A DNA stretch of 64,000 nucleotides from Ornithinibacillus gellani (lineage in GTDB: Bacteria > Bacillota > Bacilli > Bacillales > Amphibacillaceae): NCBI RefSeq assembly GCF_003730295.1, contig NZ_QTSZ01000007.1:1-64000 (forward strand), given 5' to 3'. Below the pieces are notes generated by a model, which was not told the origin of the DNA, did no database searches, and saw only the letters and a list, made by a program, of their open reading frames with translations. Shown here one piece after another: positions 53,121 to 63,118 of this stretch. Numbering within the stretch: the first letter of the stretch is position 1; the number at the start of each line of letters is the position of its first letter. The position numbers and the translations under genes were made by a program.

Positions 53121-54497
53121 TTATTTTCCAAGACAAAATTGTGAAAACAACTGGTTGATCAATCCGTCACTCGCTGTATCGCCGATAATTTCACCTAAAA
53201 ACTCCCAGGTGCGTGTCACATCAATTTGCACAATATCCAGAGGCATTCCCAATTCCAGAGCTTCCATTGCATCTTCCAGTGCTTGTTTTGCCTGTTTGAG
53301 CAGCTGAATATGTCTTACATTGGAAACATACGTCATATCGCCAACATCTAAATCTCCTGAAAAGAAGGTACCAGCAATCGCAGCTTCTAATTCGTCGATT
53401 CCTTCCTCTTGTATTAAAGAAGTGGAAATAACAGGATGATCTCCTGCCAGCTGTTTCACTTGTTCCAAATCAAGCTGTTGCTCCAAATCTGTTTTATTAA
53501 TAATGACAATGAATTCCAGTCCGCGTACGACCTCGAATAAAGCCAAATCCTCTTTCGTCAATGCATCATTATAGTTTAACACAAAAAGCACCAAATCCGA
53601 TTCCATCAACGCTTGTCTGGACCGCTCCACACCAATTTTTTCAACAATATCCTCTGTTTCCCGGATTCCGGCCGTATCTACAAGCCGTAATGGCACGCCA
53701 CGTACATTCACATATTCTTCAATAATATCCCTTGTTGTACCGGGAATATCTGTTACGATAGCTTTGTTTTCTTGAACAAGCGTATTCAGCAAGGAGGATT
53801 TCCCAACATTTGGTCTGCCAATAATGGCCGTCGCCAGTCCTTCACGCAATATTTTTCCTTGCTTGGCAACAGATAGCAATTCTTCAATTTCTGCATGCAC
53901 GGCTTTTGTTTTTTCCCGCATCATTTCATGCGACATTTCCTCGACATCATCATATTCCGGGTAATCAATATTTACCTCTACATGAGCAACCGTTTCTAAT
54001 AGAGATTGTCGATATTTCTGAATCAAACCGGATAGCCTTCCATCCATTTGCTTTAAAGCAACAGACATTGCTTTATCTGTTTTGGCACGAATTAGATCCA
54101 TCACTGCTTCTGCCTGCGATAAATCAATTCGTCCATTAAGAAAAGCACGTTTTGTAAATTCGCCGGGCTCTGCGATACGTGCTCCTTTACCAAGGATGAT
54201 ATCCAACACACGATTGACCGCGACCATCCCACCATGGCAATTGATTTCAACAATATCCTCACGGGTAAATGTTTTCGGCGCACGCATTACCGAAAGCATG
54301 ACTTCATCTGCAATCTCATTTGTCTCCGGATCCATCACTTTTCCATAATGAATGGTATGAGATTCCACTGCTTCTAAATCTTTCCCTTGAAACAATTCAT
54401 TGGCAATTCGAATGGCATCTGGACCACTCAATCTCACAATTGCTATTGCACCTTCTCCAACCGGGGTTGAAATCGCCGTTATCGTATCTGTTTCCAT
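53121..54497 (-). CDS. mnmE: tRNA modification GTPase MnmE
   Basis: A 458-residue G protein (TrmE), partner of MnmG. The formyl-THF-binding N-domain begins [25 protein letters not shown]. The G domain has [12 protein letters not shown] and [13 protein letters not shown]. The protein ends FCLGK with the essential C. ATG at 54497 has GGAGGTGA upstream. First gene of its operon; a DnaA-box cluster lies upstream. Confidence 0.97.
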   Translation of the reverse strand: METDTITAISTPVGEGAIAIVRLSGPDAIRIANELFQGKDLEAVESHTIHYGKVMDPETNEIADEVMLSVMRAPKTFTREDIVEINCHGGMVAVNRVLDIILGKGARIAEPGEFTKRAFLNGRIDLSQAEAVMDLIRAKTDKAMSVALKQMDGRLSGLIQKYRQSLLETVAHVEVNIDYPEYDDVEEMSHEMMREKTKAVHAEIEELLSVAKQGKILREGLATAIIGRPNVGKSSLLNTLVQENKAIVTDIPGTTRDIIEEYVNVRGVPLRLVDTAGIRETEDIVEKIGVERSRQALMESDLVLFVLNYNDALTKEDLALFEVVRGLEFIVIINKTDLEQQLDLEQVKQLAGDHPVISTSLIQEEGIDELEAAIAGTFFSGDLDVGDMTYVSNVRHIQLLKQAKQALEDAMEALELGMPLDIVQIDVTRTWEFLGEIIGDTASDGLINQLFSQFCLGK

Positions 54498-54550
54498 CCC
54501 TGTCACCTCCAACACAAACCCTTCTATATGAAAAATTCACTATACGAATA

Positions 54551-54702
54551 TTATCCACAAACTTTTTAATGTCACTAACATAATAGAATAACATAAAAAA
54601 AACGAAAAATAAACTTATCCACAATTGGAATTTTTGTCTTTTTTTATGGTGTTTTATCCACATGTGGATAATGAGATTTTTCATTTTCATAGACTATCCA
54701 CA
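54551..54702. promoter_or_regulatory. DnaA-box cluster upstream of mnmE
   Basis: Four perfect TTATCCACA 9-mers or complements (54551, 54615, 54654, 54663) and one CTATCCACA (54694) occur in 152 bp. The 54654 and 54663 boxes form an inverted pair with no gap (TTATCCACATGTGGATAA). They overlap the likely mnmE promoter region. Confidence 0.85.
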
Positions 54703-54917
54703 AAGCCTCTCTGTTTTAATGCGTTCGCAGCTGAGAACTTTTGTGAAAAGCAGATGTTGGTTTTGGGGCTTTTAAGATGGCGTATTTCCAGTCAACAAGA
54801 GTACACACGCTTATATTGGCATACCCTTTCCAATATGTGCTCTCCAAGGGTAAAAACAAGTTTAAAAAATTAAGTCTAAAATCAAAACCAGTTCACCATC
54901 ACTGGCGAATAAAAAAT
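54703..54917. other. Gene-free stretch
   Basis: The 82-codon frame crossing here (from 54625) has no ribosome site and starts inside the DnaA-box cluster. I see no gene. Confidence 0.4.
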
Positions 54918-54956
54918 ATCATCCGGCTACAAAACTTGTTTTTGTAGCCGGATGAT
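54918..54956. terminator. Strong bidirectional terminator-like hairpin
   Basis: ATCATCCGGCTACAAAA and TTTTGTAGCCGGATGAT pair over 17 bp with a short loop, with T-rich flanks. No gene reads into it in the present sequence, so it may be left from a lost gene. Confidence 0.7.
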
Positions 54957-55301
54957 GTTTTAGCATAAACTCCCCATACATATTCAGTTGTTTTATACAT
55001 TTTTGAAATGCTGAAATATTTAAATTAAGTGGCGAGGTGAGGGGTTTCCCTCTCACCTTCTAGTTGTTTGTGGCATCCTTATCCGTTCGGCGAAGGAAAG
55101 AGACTGAGACAATACTATTTCTATCCAAATCAAAAAACGACAATTAATACATTTCTATTTCCTGATTTTCTGAAAATAGGGAAATAGCCTTTTATATTAA
55201 ACCGTTTCACAATAGGTCATTGCCGGAATAAAACCGATCATTAAACGAAAATATAATACAATTATTCGTGTTTCAGCTCATACAGATATTGGTTGAAACG
55301 G

Positions 55302-55396
55302 CAGGTGGTCGACTCCTGCGGGAGGAAGGCCTAGATAAGACCCCGCAAGGCGTAGCCTGAGGAGGCTTATCAGCCGCCCGCGGAAAGCGACCACCT
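55302..55396. repeat. Bacillaceae intergenic palindromic repeat
   Basis: Outer arms AGGTGGTCG/CGACCACCT enclose CTCCTGCGGGAGG and a GATAAG...CTTATC inner stem. The text (CTCCTGCGGGAGG, ACCCCGCA, CGCCCGCGGAAAGCGA) is of a repeat I recall between genes in many Bacillus-group genomes. Its role is not known to me. Confidence 0.7.
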
Positions 55397-55500
55397 AGAA
55401 TGGAAGCCTTTTGCTCAAATTATAAAGTTTGGTTTTTGGAGCGCTCTTTTGAATTATGAAATTGTTTCAAATAAATGATCAAAATGGGGGTGTTTTTTCG

Positions 55501-55770
55501 TTATTCGTATTTGTATATTACAGGTTGAATGATAAAAAAACATAGAATAACCCATATACCAAACAGTATCATGTTAATTATACTATCTAGATTATATATT
55601 AAAATAATACTAGGTATGAAGAGAATAAGTGAAAAAACTAATTTTGATAAAAAAGTTGGTTTCATTTTTTTATTACAGTTGGAGCAATAGATTTTTTTTG
55701 GTTGCCTAAATATATCGATTGTTACACCGTTAATTTGATTACATTCAATGCATTTTATTTTTTTTTCAAT
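55501..55770 (-). CDS. Small zinc-ribbon membrane protein with non-standard start
   Basis: An 89-residue protein starting at an ATT codon (55770), seven bases after GGAGG. The N-terminal CIEC and a second CSNC 18 residues later form a zinc ribbon; two hydrophobic helices follow (SKLVFSLILFIPSIILIY and INMILFGIWVILCFFIIQ). It resembles the CxxC-20-CxxC family of short Bacillus proteins. A TTG overlapping the ATT starts a different frame that stops after four codons because the poly-A tract that follows is nine bases; with ten it would be in frame. It could be a rare start, a phase-variable gene, or an indel. Confidence 0.65.
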   Translation of the reverse strand: MEKKIKCIECNQINGVTIDIFRQPKKIYCSNCNKKMKPTFLSKLVFSLILFIPSIILIYNLDSIINMILFGIWVILCFFIIQPVIYKYE

Positions 55771-55875
55771 ATTATTTCCTCCAACTTTTTACTTCACTAG
55801 CAAAGTTTAAACCAAGTCCACTCCAGCTAGAAGTTTTACCATTAAATATATATCGATCGATTGTTATTTATATAT

Positions 55876-56067
55876 TTATATTGGGGGGAAACACATACCG
55901 GGTTCTTGAACTTTTTTCGATGTTCTATATTGCTTTGTTTCCGTCTGTAAGAGTTTATTCAGCTTTGTAGAAGCTCGGATGTAGTACTTTTTTCTGCCGA
56001 TACCACACTTAGGTTTAAAAATATCATGATAGTAGAAAAGCAAAAAATATTTATTGTTTTTTTTCAT
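55876..56067 (-). CDS. Weak small ORF
   Basis: A 63-codon frame (MKKNNKYFLLFYYHDIFKPKCGIGRKKYYI...) with AAGGGAAAAGT upstream. Basic, cysteine-poor and with no family match. In degraded surroundings, so it may be a remnant. Confidence 0.25.
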   Translation of the reverse strand: MKKNNKYFLLFYYHDIFKPKCGIGRKKYYIRASTKLNKLLQTETKQYRTSKKVQEPGMCFPPI

Positions 56068-56294
56068 ACTTTTCCCTTACATTCATTTGTTTTTTCCTCA
56101 CTTTATTACTATTACTAATTCTACATATTCTACATATTTTTTTATTCTCCTTCATTTAATTACTATTTTTAAAAATTTCTTCTACGAGAATTGTCAGGGA
56201 ATGCTATTAAGGATTAATGTCCAGTAAAAACGAAGGTGAAACGTGGGTTAGTATTAAAAATATATCGAAATACCTCGATAAATTCGAAGAAACA

Positions 56295-56380
56295 CAGCAT
56301 GGTTTTCAGTGGTACTTGGTTTCCTGTAATATTTTTCATCGTTTTTGGTGCAGGCTTAATATCTTTATCTTCATTAACAG
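56295..56380 (-). pseudogene. dnaA: Inverted fragment of dnaA
   Basis: These 86 bp equal dnaA 61832-61917 in reverse orientation at 84 of 86 positions (differences at 56308 and 56373). They encode the linker (domain II) stretch [20 protein letters not shown]. Neither flank matches dnaA. It is a recent short duplication. Confidence 0.9.
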
Positions 56381-56518
56381 TTCTTTTTTGTAAGGCTCAA
56401 CAATTTCATTAAATCGTTCCAAATAAGACTTATCTTTAAGTGAAACTAATACATTATTTTCATGACTAAGTTCGTTATTTATATCGTCTTTTGTTGCCGA
56501 TATTCTTTCGTCATTATG
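56336..56518 (-). pseudogene. Degraded reading frame fused to the dnaA fragment
   Basis: A 61-codon open frame (NDERISATKDDINNELSHENNV, then LERFNEIVEPYKKELL) that runs into the dnaA fragment in another frame and stops at 56336. It has no start codon near its beginning. Together with the frame at 56514-56621 it looks like a frameshifted gene. Confidence 0.4.
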
Positions 56519-56621
56519 CTACCCAATCCCGCCGTAAATCACTTGTTGTTTTAATCCCTTCCATCCTGAAAATAGCATAACTCAACGTAAGCCCCCCGAT
56601 CAAAGTAGATAAGCCAAGCAT
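56514..56621 (-). pseudogene. Membrane-protein fragment
   Basis: A 35-codon frame from ATG at 56621 (MLGLSTLIGGLTLSYAIFRME...RRDWVA) preceded by more hydrophobic codons and a stop. No ribosome site. It looks like a piece of a transmembrane protein whose cytoplasmic part may be the frame at 56336-56518. Confidence 0.4.
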
Positions 56622-56737
56622 GGCACAAGAGATAATGAGCAGCTATTTGTTGGTACATGGTCTTATGTGGGATTGTTTGAGTGAGATTTTCTTGATTCAG
56701 AAGTACGTGAGTTGAATTTTTAAAGATGATTGGCGGA

Positions 56738-57271
56738 TTTTTAACTTCGGCACCTGGTGAGTGTAGTTTTCAAATAGAATCAGCAAAATTTTTAACTCAA
56801 ACACCTTTTGAGTGCAGTTTTACAATGGAATCAGCTAATTTTTTAACTCAAACACCTTTTGAGTGCAGTTTTACAATAGAATCAGCAAATTTTTTAACTC
56901 AAGCATCTTTTGAGTGCAGTTTTACAATAGAATCAGCAAATTTTTTAACTCAAGCATCTTTTAAGTGTAGTTTTCAAATGGAATCAGCTAATTTTTTGAC
57001 TCAAACGACTGGTGAGTGCAGTTTCACCAAAGGATCAGCTAATTTTTTGACTCAAACACCTGGTGAGTGCAGTTTTCAAATGGAATCAGCTAATTTTTTA
57101 ACTCAAACGACTGGTGAGTGAAGTTTCACCAAAGGATCAGCTAATTTTTTGACTCAAACACCTGGTGAGTGTAGTTTTCAAATAGAATCAGCAAATTTTT
57201 TAACTCAAACAACTGGTGAGTGCAGTTTCACCAAAGGATTAGCAGATTTTTTGACTCGGACCGACTGATTT
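56738..57271. repeat. 51-bp tandem repeat array
   Basis: About ten and a half units of 51 bp, each TTTTTAACTCAAAC, CTTTTGAGTGCAGTTT, then CA(A)(T/A)GAATCAGC. Each holds a small dyad ACTCA...TGAGT. Two sub-types, one with TTTGAGT and one with GGTGAGT, alternate at the right end. One frame is open for 131 codons as 17-residue repeats (FLTQTPFECSFTMESAN) but ends inside a unit at 57119. No ribosome site precedes it, so I treat it as non-coding. Confidence 0.85.
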
Positions 57272-57368
57272 TTCATTTGGGCAGTTTAAGGCTGCTTGTG
57301 TGATGCGCTCCGCTTCAAATGCAAGAGCTGCGGTGGTGATTGCTGCGGGGGTTGGTTTAACTATATAA

Positions 57369-57396
57369 AAAAGCCCCGGTTTCCCGAGGGCTTTTG
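57369..57396 (-). terminator. Terminator of the rpmH-rnpA-yidC-jag operon
   Basis: AAAAGCCCC.GG and CC.GGGCTTTT pair; T6 follows on the minus strand. Confidence 0.85.
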
Positions 57397-57399
57397 TCG

Positions 57400-58014
57400 T
57401 TATGGTTTTATTACGATGTGGCGATGCGGTTCGACGCCATCGGAATAGGTGGTAACCTCACCTTTTTCCTGCAAAATACTATGGATGATCTTTCGCTCAT
57501 ATGCTGGCATCGGTTCTAAAGCAACCTTGCGCTGGATCCGCTTCGCTTTCTCCGCCATTCGAAGTCCTAAGCCTTCCAGTGTTTCACGGCGGCGCTCCCG
57601 ATATCCTTCTGCATCAATGGTGACCGTATAATACTGTTCTCCATCTTTATTAACCGCAAGATGGACCAAATATTGCAATGCATTTAAGGTTTGACCACGC
57701 TTGCCAATCAATACTGCGATTTTTTCACCACTTAAATCAAAGGTAATGTGATTGCTGTCTACCGTCATATCAATTTGGGCTTCGACTCCCATATTTCGAA
57801 TCACTTCGGTAATAAAGTTTTTCGCTTCTTCTACCTGATTCTTCTTGACGATGACTTTCACAATCGCGCGCTTGGATCCAAATACGCCAAGCAATCCCTT
57901 TTTGCCTTCATCAATAATATCTACTTCTACTTGGTCCCTGGTAGTATTCAACTGCTCTAGTGCTGATTGGACCGCTTCTTCAACCGTTTGCCCACTAGCA
58001 GTGACTTCTTTCAC
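57400..58014 (-). CDS. jag: RNA-binding protein Jag (KhpB)
   Basis: A 204-residue protein with an N-terminal Jag domain ([22 protein letters not shown]), a type II KH domain (about 80-150) with [19 protein letters not shown], and a C-terminal R3H domain ([21 protein letters not shown]). Coupled to yidC by a four-base overlap. Confidence 0.96.
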   Translation of the reverse strand: MKEVTASGQTVEEAVQSALEQLNTTRDQVEVDIIDEGKKGLLGVFGSKRAIVKVIVKKNQVEEAKNFITEVIRNMGVEAQIDMTVDSNHITFDLSGEKIAVLIGKRGQTLNALQYLVHLAVNKDGEQYYTVTIDAEGYRERRRETLEGLGLRMAEKAKRIQRKVALEPMPAYERKIIHSILQEKGEVTTYSDGVEPHRHIVIKP

Positions 58015-58793
58015 TTTTTGTCTCCTCCAGTACTGACATCTTTCATCATTGGTTTACGAATGAAAATCGTCTGTGCGACCATAAATACGTTACCTACTAC
58101 CCAGTATAATGCTAATGCTGCTGGGAAAAATACTGCAAATACCCCGATCATGATTGGCATGACATACATCATAATCATCATCTGTGGGTTCTGCGCAGCT
58201 GGACTTCCAGCCATCATTAGTTTTTGTTGCAGGAATGTAGCCCCTGCTGCAATGATTGGTAAAATATAGAATGGATCTGGTGACCCAAGCTCAAACCATA
58301 GAAAGCTACCTTGTTTAATTGCCTCTGTACGCATAATTGCATGGTAAATTGCAATTAAAATTGGCATTTGAATAAATATCGGTAAACAACCTGCAAGCGG
58401 ATTAACACCATGCTTTTGGAACAATGCCATCGTTTCTTGCTGCAGCTTCTGTTGTGTATTCGCATCTTTTGAACTGTACTTCTTCTGTATTTCCTTCAAT
58501 TCAGGCTGAATATCCTGCATTGCTTTGGAGCTCTTCAATTGCTTCACGTTCAGCGGAAGCAAAATCAACCGAATAATGATCGTCACGACAACGATAGCCA
58601 AACCATAATTATTATGGAACAAATCGGAAAAGTACGTGATTAACCATGACATGGGATAAACAAAATACTTATTCCAAAAACCTGTACTCTCAGATGTTAT
58701 CGGTACGTCAATTTGTGTACACCCAGATAAGAAAACAACCAATCCAATAAGGGCGACAACCAATAATACCTTTTTATTTCGAAACATACGCAA
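58011..58793 (-). CDS. yidC: Membrane protein insertase YidC (SpoIIIJ/OxaA)
   Basis: A lipoprotein insertase of about 260 residues. Signal peptide with lipobox LSGC, then five membrane helices; the conserved segment [31 protein letters not shown] carries the hydrophilic-groove Arg, and [27 protein letters not shown] follows. I prefer the TTG at 58793 (AGGAGG seven bases upstream) to the ATG at 58787 (13 bases). In bacilli this copy supports forespore development. Confidence 0.95.
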   Translation of the reverse strand: MRMFRNKKVLLVVALIGLVVFLSGCTQIDVPITSESTGFWNKYFVYPMSWLITYFSDLFHNNYGLAIVVVTIIIRLILLPLNVKQLKSSKAMQDIQPELKEIQKKYSSKDANTQQKLQQETMALFQKHGVNPLAGCLPIFIQMPILIAIYHAIMRTEAIKQGSFLWFELGSPDPFYILPIIAAGATFLQQKLMMAGSPAAQNPQMMIMMYVMPIMIGVFAVFFPAALALYWVVGNVFMVAQTIFIRKPMMKDVSTGGDKK

Positions 58794-58954
58794 ATTCTTT
58801 CCTCCTAACTCAGGACAAAAACCCGACATTAACTCTCTTCAGATCATGATGCGTAACGGCAATCCTATTCAATAAAGAACGATATTTACCCACATGTCCT
58901 ATTCTATTTTTATATTAGCATTAAAGCAATAAAAGATTCTATTTTAATGACATT

Positions 58955-59299
58955 TTATTTTCTAATGAATAGCTTTTGTTTGGAAAGTAAATGGATAAGA
59001 CTTTTTTTCATCTCATGAAAACCCATGTCTTTCGTTGGTTGACGGGCTATGATGATGATATCGTGACCTGGTTTTATTTGCTCCTCTAATTCATGAAAGG
59101 CTTGACGCAAATATCGTTTGATTTGGTTTCTTGTCACGGCATTACCTATTTTTTTCCCTACAGATAGACCGATTCTAAAATGTTCCAGCTCTTCATTTTT
59201 CATATAATAAATCACCAGCTGGCGATTGGCAAAGGATTTTCCTTTTTTAAACAACAGCTGAAATTCTTTATTGTCCTTTATGCGATAACCTTTTTTCAT
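58955..59299 (-). CDS. rnpA: Ribonuclease P protein component
   Basis: A 114-residue basic protein that helps the RNase P RNA to process tRNA 5' ends. The core [25 protein letters not shown] is the RNR motif. ATG at 59299 with AAAGGTGAT upstream. Confidence 0.96.
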   Translation of the reverse strand: MKKGYRIKDNKEFQLLFKKGKSFANRQLVIYYMKNEELEHFRIGLSVGKKIGNAVTRNQIKRYLRQAFHELEEQIKPGHDIIIIARQPTKDMGFHEMKKSLIHLLSKQKLFIRK

Positions 59300-59581
59300 C
59301 CTATCACCTTTTACCCAAATTACCAGCAACCGCACCGTGTATGATGCTGCATATAATTGCTGAATAGCCAAAGGAAGCCACGACCAGTAAATTCACCGGG
59401 ACGTGGCTCCTGATACAGGCTACGAACGCGACTATTAAAATGACACGTATGTACAACAACATGTCCAAATGTAGATCATGCAGACCTGCTTTATCATATG
59501 GCCGGTTCCACTGTATTCCGCTGTTTTAACGCATCATATTACCTCTATAAACTAGAAAAAAACCACTGACAACTCAGTGGC
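59300..59581. other. Long rnpA-rpmH gap with two hairpins
   Basis: 282 bp without a gene. A hairpin (GAAGCCACG/CGTGGCTCC) at 59372-59409 and the rpmH terminator (CCACTGA/TCAGTGG, T7 on the minus strand) at 59559-59581. rpmH and rnpA are usually almost adjacent. Confidence 0.7.
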
Positions 59582-59716
<135 letters not shown>

Positions 59717-59943
59717 CTATCTTGCACCTCCCTGAGGGATCAAAAAATCCAGATTAAATCCTATCCAGTAGACAGTCCTTGTAATTATACTGAACGACCC
59801 TACCATCTGTCAACTTGTATTTTTGAGAAGGTCATCCAGTAGGAATTTGAATACATTTCACCCATACCAATTATTTCGGTATCCGATTCAATCACCATTT
59901 CTTAAATATCTGTTCTGTATTGCCAACCCCGATTATTCCCAGC

Positions 59944-60687
59944 TTATATCGTCGTAATCACTGGCCCATCCTTCGTTATAATAATCGTATGTTCATATTG
60001 TGCCACAGCACTTTCATTGGTTAAGAGCGTCCATCCATCTTCCGCTTGAAAAACGGTTTCTTCATATGTAGAAATAAACGGCTCAAAGGCAATGACCATA
60101 CCATCTGTTAACCATTCATCATCCCATTTGGTGAAATAATTGAAAATATGTTCTGGTGCTTCATGGATGGAGCGACCGATACCATGTCCTGTGAGATCTT
60201 TGATAACGGTGAGACCGTGCTGCTTTGCTACTTGTTGTACTGCTTTTCCCAATGCACTCTTTCTCGCGCCAGGTTTTGCCAACTTTAGACCAGCATCAAA
60301 AGCCTCTTTCGCAACTTCACATATTTTATATAATATTGCTTCGCCTTCTCCGACAACAAAGGAAATACCAGTATCTGCAAAGTATCCATTTTTTGAACCG
60401 GAAACATCAATATTTACGATATCTCCTGCTTGGATGATCCGTTTCTTATTCGGTATGCCATGTGCTACTTCCTGATTAACGCTAATGCATGTATATCCTG
60501 GAAAATCATATTCTCCTTTTGGTGCTGATTGTGCTCCTGCTTTGTCGAACATTTCTTTTGCGATTTCATCCAGTTCTTTTGTGGACATACCTGGCTTTGT
60601 ACAATCGACCAATTTATCTCGAATTTCTCCACAAATTTTCCCAATTTCTTTTAATCCTTTCCAATCTGCTTCCGTTTTTGCGATCAT
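59944..60687 (-). CDS. map: Methionine aminopeptidase, type I
   Basis: A 247-residue enzyme that removes the initiator methionine. The five metal ligands are in NIDVSG, FADTG, LTGHGIG, IAFEPF and AQYEHTI. It resembles the second B. subtilis MetAP (YflG) in size. It lies between rpmH and dnaA, a position not usual for it, and its promoter faces the DnaA-box region. Confidence 0.95.
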   Translation of the reverse strand: MIAKTEADWKGLKEIGKICGEIRDKLVDCTKPGMSTKELDEIAKEMFDKAGAQSAPKGEYDFPGYTCISVNQEVAHGIPNKKRIIQAGDIVNIDVSGSKNGYFADTGISFVVGEGEAILYKICEVAKEAFDAGLKLAKPGARKSALGKAVQQVAKQHGLTVIKDLTGHGIGRSIHEAPEHIFNYFTKWDDEWLTDGMVIAFEPFISTYEETVFQAEDGWTLLTNESAVAQYEHTIIITKDGPVITTI

Positions 60688-60902
60688 ATTTTATCCCCAC
60701 TTTTGATTCCATTTTTCTTAAGCATTTTCTTAAATCTATTTTTTTATCCTTTACCGATTTTTTATCCCGCATTTACAGCCGACAATTTTTGCCGACTTCG
60801 AATTTACAGGATCAAATTTTTATCATTCATTTTGGAGCTGCAAATAATTTTTCCGTCATTTTCTTTTTTGAATTTTTTTGGCGTTATTTTTGTCTATCTT
60901 TT

Positions 60903-61241
60903 TTATCCACAGTCAGATGTTTTTATATTTTATGCTATTTTTTATATCCACAACATCTATCGACAGGTTGCCCACAAATTCTACATATGTTTATAATTTT
61001 TGTCTACAGCTGTTGAATATTGTGGATAACTGTCAAACTACCGTTGCAAGCTTTGCTTTTTTTTGGTACGATTAATGTGTTTTAGTCTGTTGATAAGTGA
61101 TTTCTATTTCATAGTTATTCACAGACTGTGGATAACCTGTGGACATCCTTTCACAGATCTGTTTAAGAACTTATCAACAAGATTGTGGATATTGCTGATA
61201 AATTCTTCAAAACGCGTTATAATCATTTATAAGTATCCACA
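60903..61241. other. oriC, left DnaA-box region
   Basis: Three perfect boxes (60903, 61021, 61127) and at least five with one mismatch (60944, 61115, 61171, 61184, 61233). Mixed orientation. The intervening sequence is T-rich on the plus strand. Confidence 0.85.
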
Positions 61242-61584
61242 GGCGAATAAAACGTGGTTTATTTTATCATCGACTTTTATTTTCTACATAACTAGCCGAT
61301 CAAATGCTGTCCCGTTAAGATTAGATCGGGTTTTATAAGCATGTACCAAGCACTTAAATAGTTTTTTTCATCCTTTTCCATCTTTATATACTTTCCTATT
61401 TTAAAGATAGAAAAAGGTTTTTTTTTCTCAAAAAACAGCAGTGCAAGCAATAAAAAGATGCTTCGGCTCACGTATGTACCAAATGAATGCAAACAAATGT
61501 TACGGAGGCAGCTGTGTTTATTTTTTCATCAGCAACGCTCATCCGTATTTTAACAATCCATTTTTCGAGAGGGGTGAAATAATT

Positions 61585-62931
61585 TTGGAAAACATAAATG
61601 ATTTATGGTCAGCAGCCTTAGAGAAAATTGAAGAACAAATTAGTAAACCCAGCTTTGATACATGGTTGAAAAATACGGAAGCAAAGTCACTGGAAGGAAA
61701 TAAATTAACGGTTTCTGCACCGAATGAGTTTGCCCGTGATTGGTTGGAGGAACAGTACACTGAATTAATTGGTGATGTTCTAACTGAATTGACCGGAGCA
61801 GAGTTGATTACGAGGTTTGTTATTCCTGAATCTGTTAAAGAAGATAAAGATATTAAGCCTGCACCAAAAACGATGAAAAATATTACAGGAAACCAAGTAC
61901 CACCGAAAACCATGCTGAATCCGAAATATACATTCGACACATTTGTTATCGGATCCGGTAACCGTTTTGCACATGCGGCTTCCTTGGCTGTTGCAGAAGC
62001 TCCAGCACAGGCATATAATCCGTTATTTATTTATGGTGGTGTAGGACTCGGAAAAACGCATTTGATGCATGCAATTGGCCATTATGTCCGAGAGCATGAT
62101 AAGGATGCGAATGTCGTTTATCTATCATCGGAAAAATTTACGAATGAATTTATTAATGCCATCATGGATAATAAAACCATTAATTTTCGTAATAAATACC
62201 GTAATGTAGATGTGCTGCTGATTGACGACATCCAGTTTATTGCTGGGAAAGAGTCGACCCAGGAAGAATTTTTCCATACTTTTAATGCATTGCATGATGA
62301 AAATAAGCAAATTATTATCTCGAGTGACCGACCACCAAAGGAAATTCCGACCTTGGAGGACCGCTTGCGTTCACGCTTTGAGTGGGGGTTGATCACAGAT
62401 ATTACGCCACCTGATTTGGAGACTCGGATTGCTATTTTAAGTAAAAAGGCAAAAGCAGAGGGATTAGATATTCCAAATGAAGTCATGCTTTATATTGCGA
62501 ACCAGATCGACACGAATATTCGTGAGCTGGAAGGCGCCTTAATCCGTGTGGTTGCTTATTCATCACTTGTTAACCAGGATATTGATGCTGCCCTTGCTGC
62601 AGATGCATTAAAGGATATTATTCCAAGCAATAAGCCAAAAGTAATTACGATCCAAACGATTCAGGAGCTTGTTAGTGATAAGTATCATATTAAGCTCGAT
62701 GATATGCTTGCTAAGAAAAGAACACAGTCCATCGCATTCCCGAGACAGATTGCGATGTATCTTTCCAGAGAAATGACAGATTCCTCCTTACCTAAAATTG
62801 GTGGGGAATTCGGTGGAAGGGATCATACGACGGTTATCCATGCCCATGAAAAAATCTCTAAAATGATTGAAAATGATCCTGTTTTCAGCAAAGATATCGA
62901 TGAAATAATGGAAGAACTTAAATCACTGTAA
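61585..62931 (+). CDS. dnaA: Chromosomal replication initiator protein DnaA
   Basis: A 448-residue AAA+ initiator from the TTG at 61585, preceded by AGGGGTG. Domain I ([28 protein letters not shown]), a linker (about 80-110), AAA+ with [15 protein letters not shown] and LLIDDIQFI, and domain IV with [15 protein letters not shown] for box recognition. The longer frame to 61441 has no ribosome site. It would bind oriC at both sides of the gene and perhaps the clusters at 54.6 and 17.5 kb. Confidence 0.97.
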   Translation: MENINDLWSAALEKIEEQISKPSFDTWLKNTEAKSLEGNKLTVSAPNEFARDWLEEQYTELIGDVLTELTGAELITRFVIPESVKEDKDIKPAPKTMKNITGNQVPPKTMLNPKYTFDTFVIGSGNRFAHAASLAVAEAPAQAYNPLFIYGGVGLGKTHLMHAIGHYVREHDKDANVVYLSSEKFTNEFINAIMDNKTINFRNKYRNVDVLLIDDIQFIAGKESTQEEFFHTFNALHDENKQIIISSDRPPKEIPTLEDRLRSRFEWGLITDITPPDLETRIAILSKKAKAEGLDIPNEVMLYIANQIDTNIRELEGALIRVVAYSSLVNQDIDAALAADALKDIIPSNKPKVITIQTIQELVSDKYHIKLDDMLAKKRTQSIAFPRQIAMYLSREMTDSSLPKIGGEFGGRDHTTVIHAHEKISKMIENDPVFSKDIDEIMEELKSL

Positions 62932-62934
62932 AAG

Positions 62935-63110
62935 TCATCCACATGTGAATAGTGAGAATAAGTTGTACCATCCATCAACAGGTTATCCACATGTTGATAA
63001 CCTTGCAATATATTCATTAATAATAGTTATCCACAAATCCACAGCGCTTACTATTATTATTACTGGTTTTTTTATAAAAATAATAAATAATATACTATTG
63101 GCAGGAGGAT
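62935..63110. other. oriC, right region: DnaA boxes, DnaA-trio and DUE
   Basis: TCATCCACA (62935), TTATCCACA (62983), TGTTGATAA (62992) and TTATCCACA (63027). Then GCGCTTACTATTATTATTAC, which fits the DnaA-trio repeat seen after the last box in B. subtilis, and an AT-only stretch (about 63067-63099) as the unwinding element. This is the probable melting site. Confidence 0.85.
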
Positions 63111-63118
63111 ATTCATCC

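Noticed and set aside
54625-54873. 82-codon frame right of mnmE
   Set aside because: Starts in the DnaA-box cluster, has no ribosome site and no family resemblance.
56726-57121. 131-codon frame of 17-residue repeats
   Set aside because: No ribosome site, and the stop lies within a unit while the array continues beyond it; unlikely to be a gene.
61441-61584. 48-codon upstream extension of dnaA
   Set aside because: No ribosome site, and it does not match DnaA; the TTG at 61585 fits family length.
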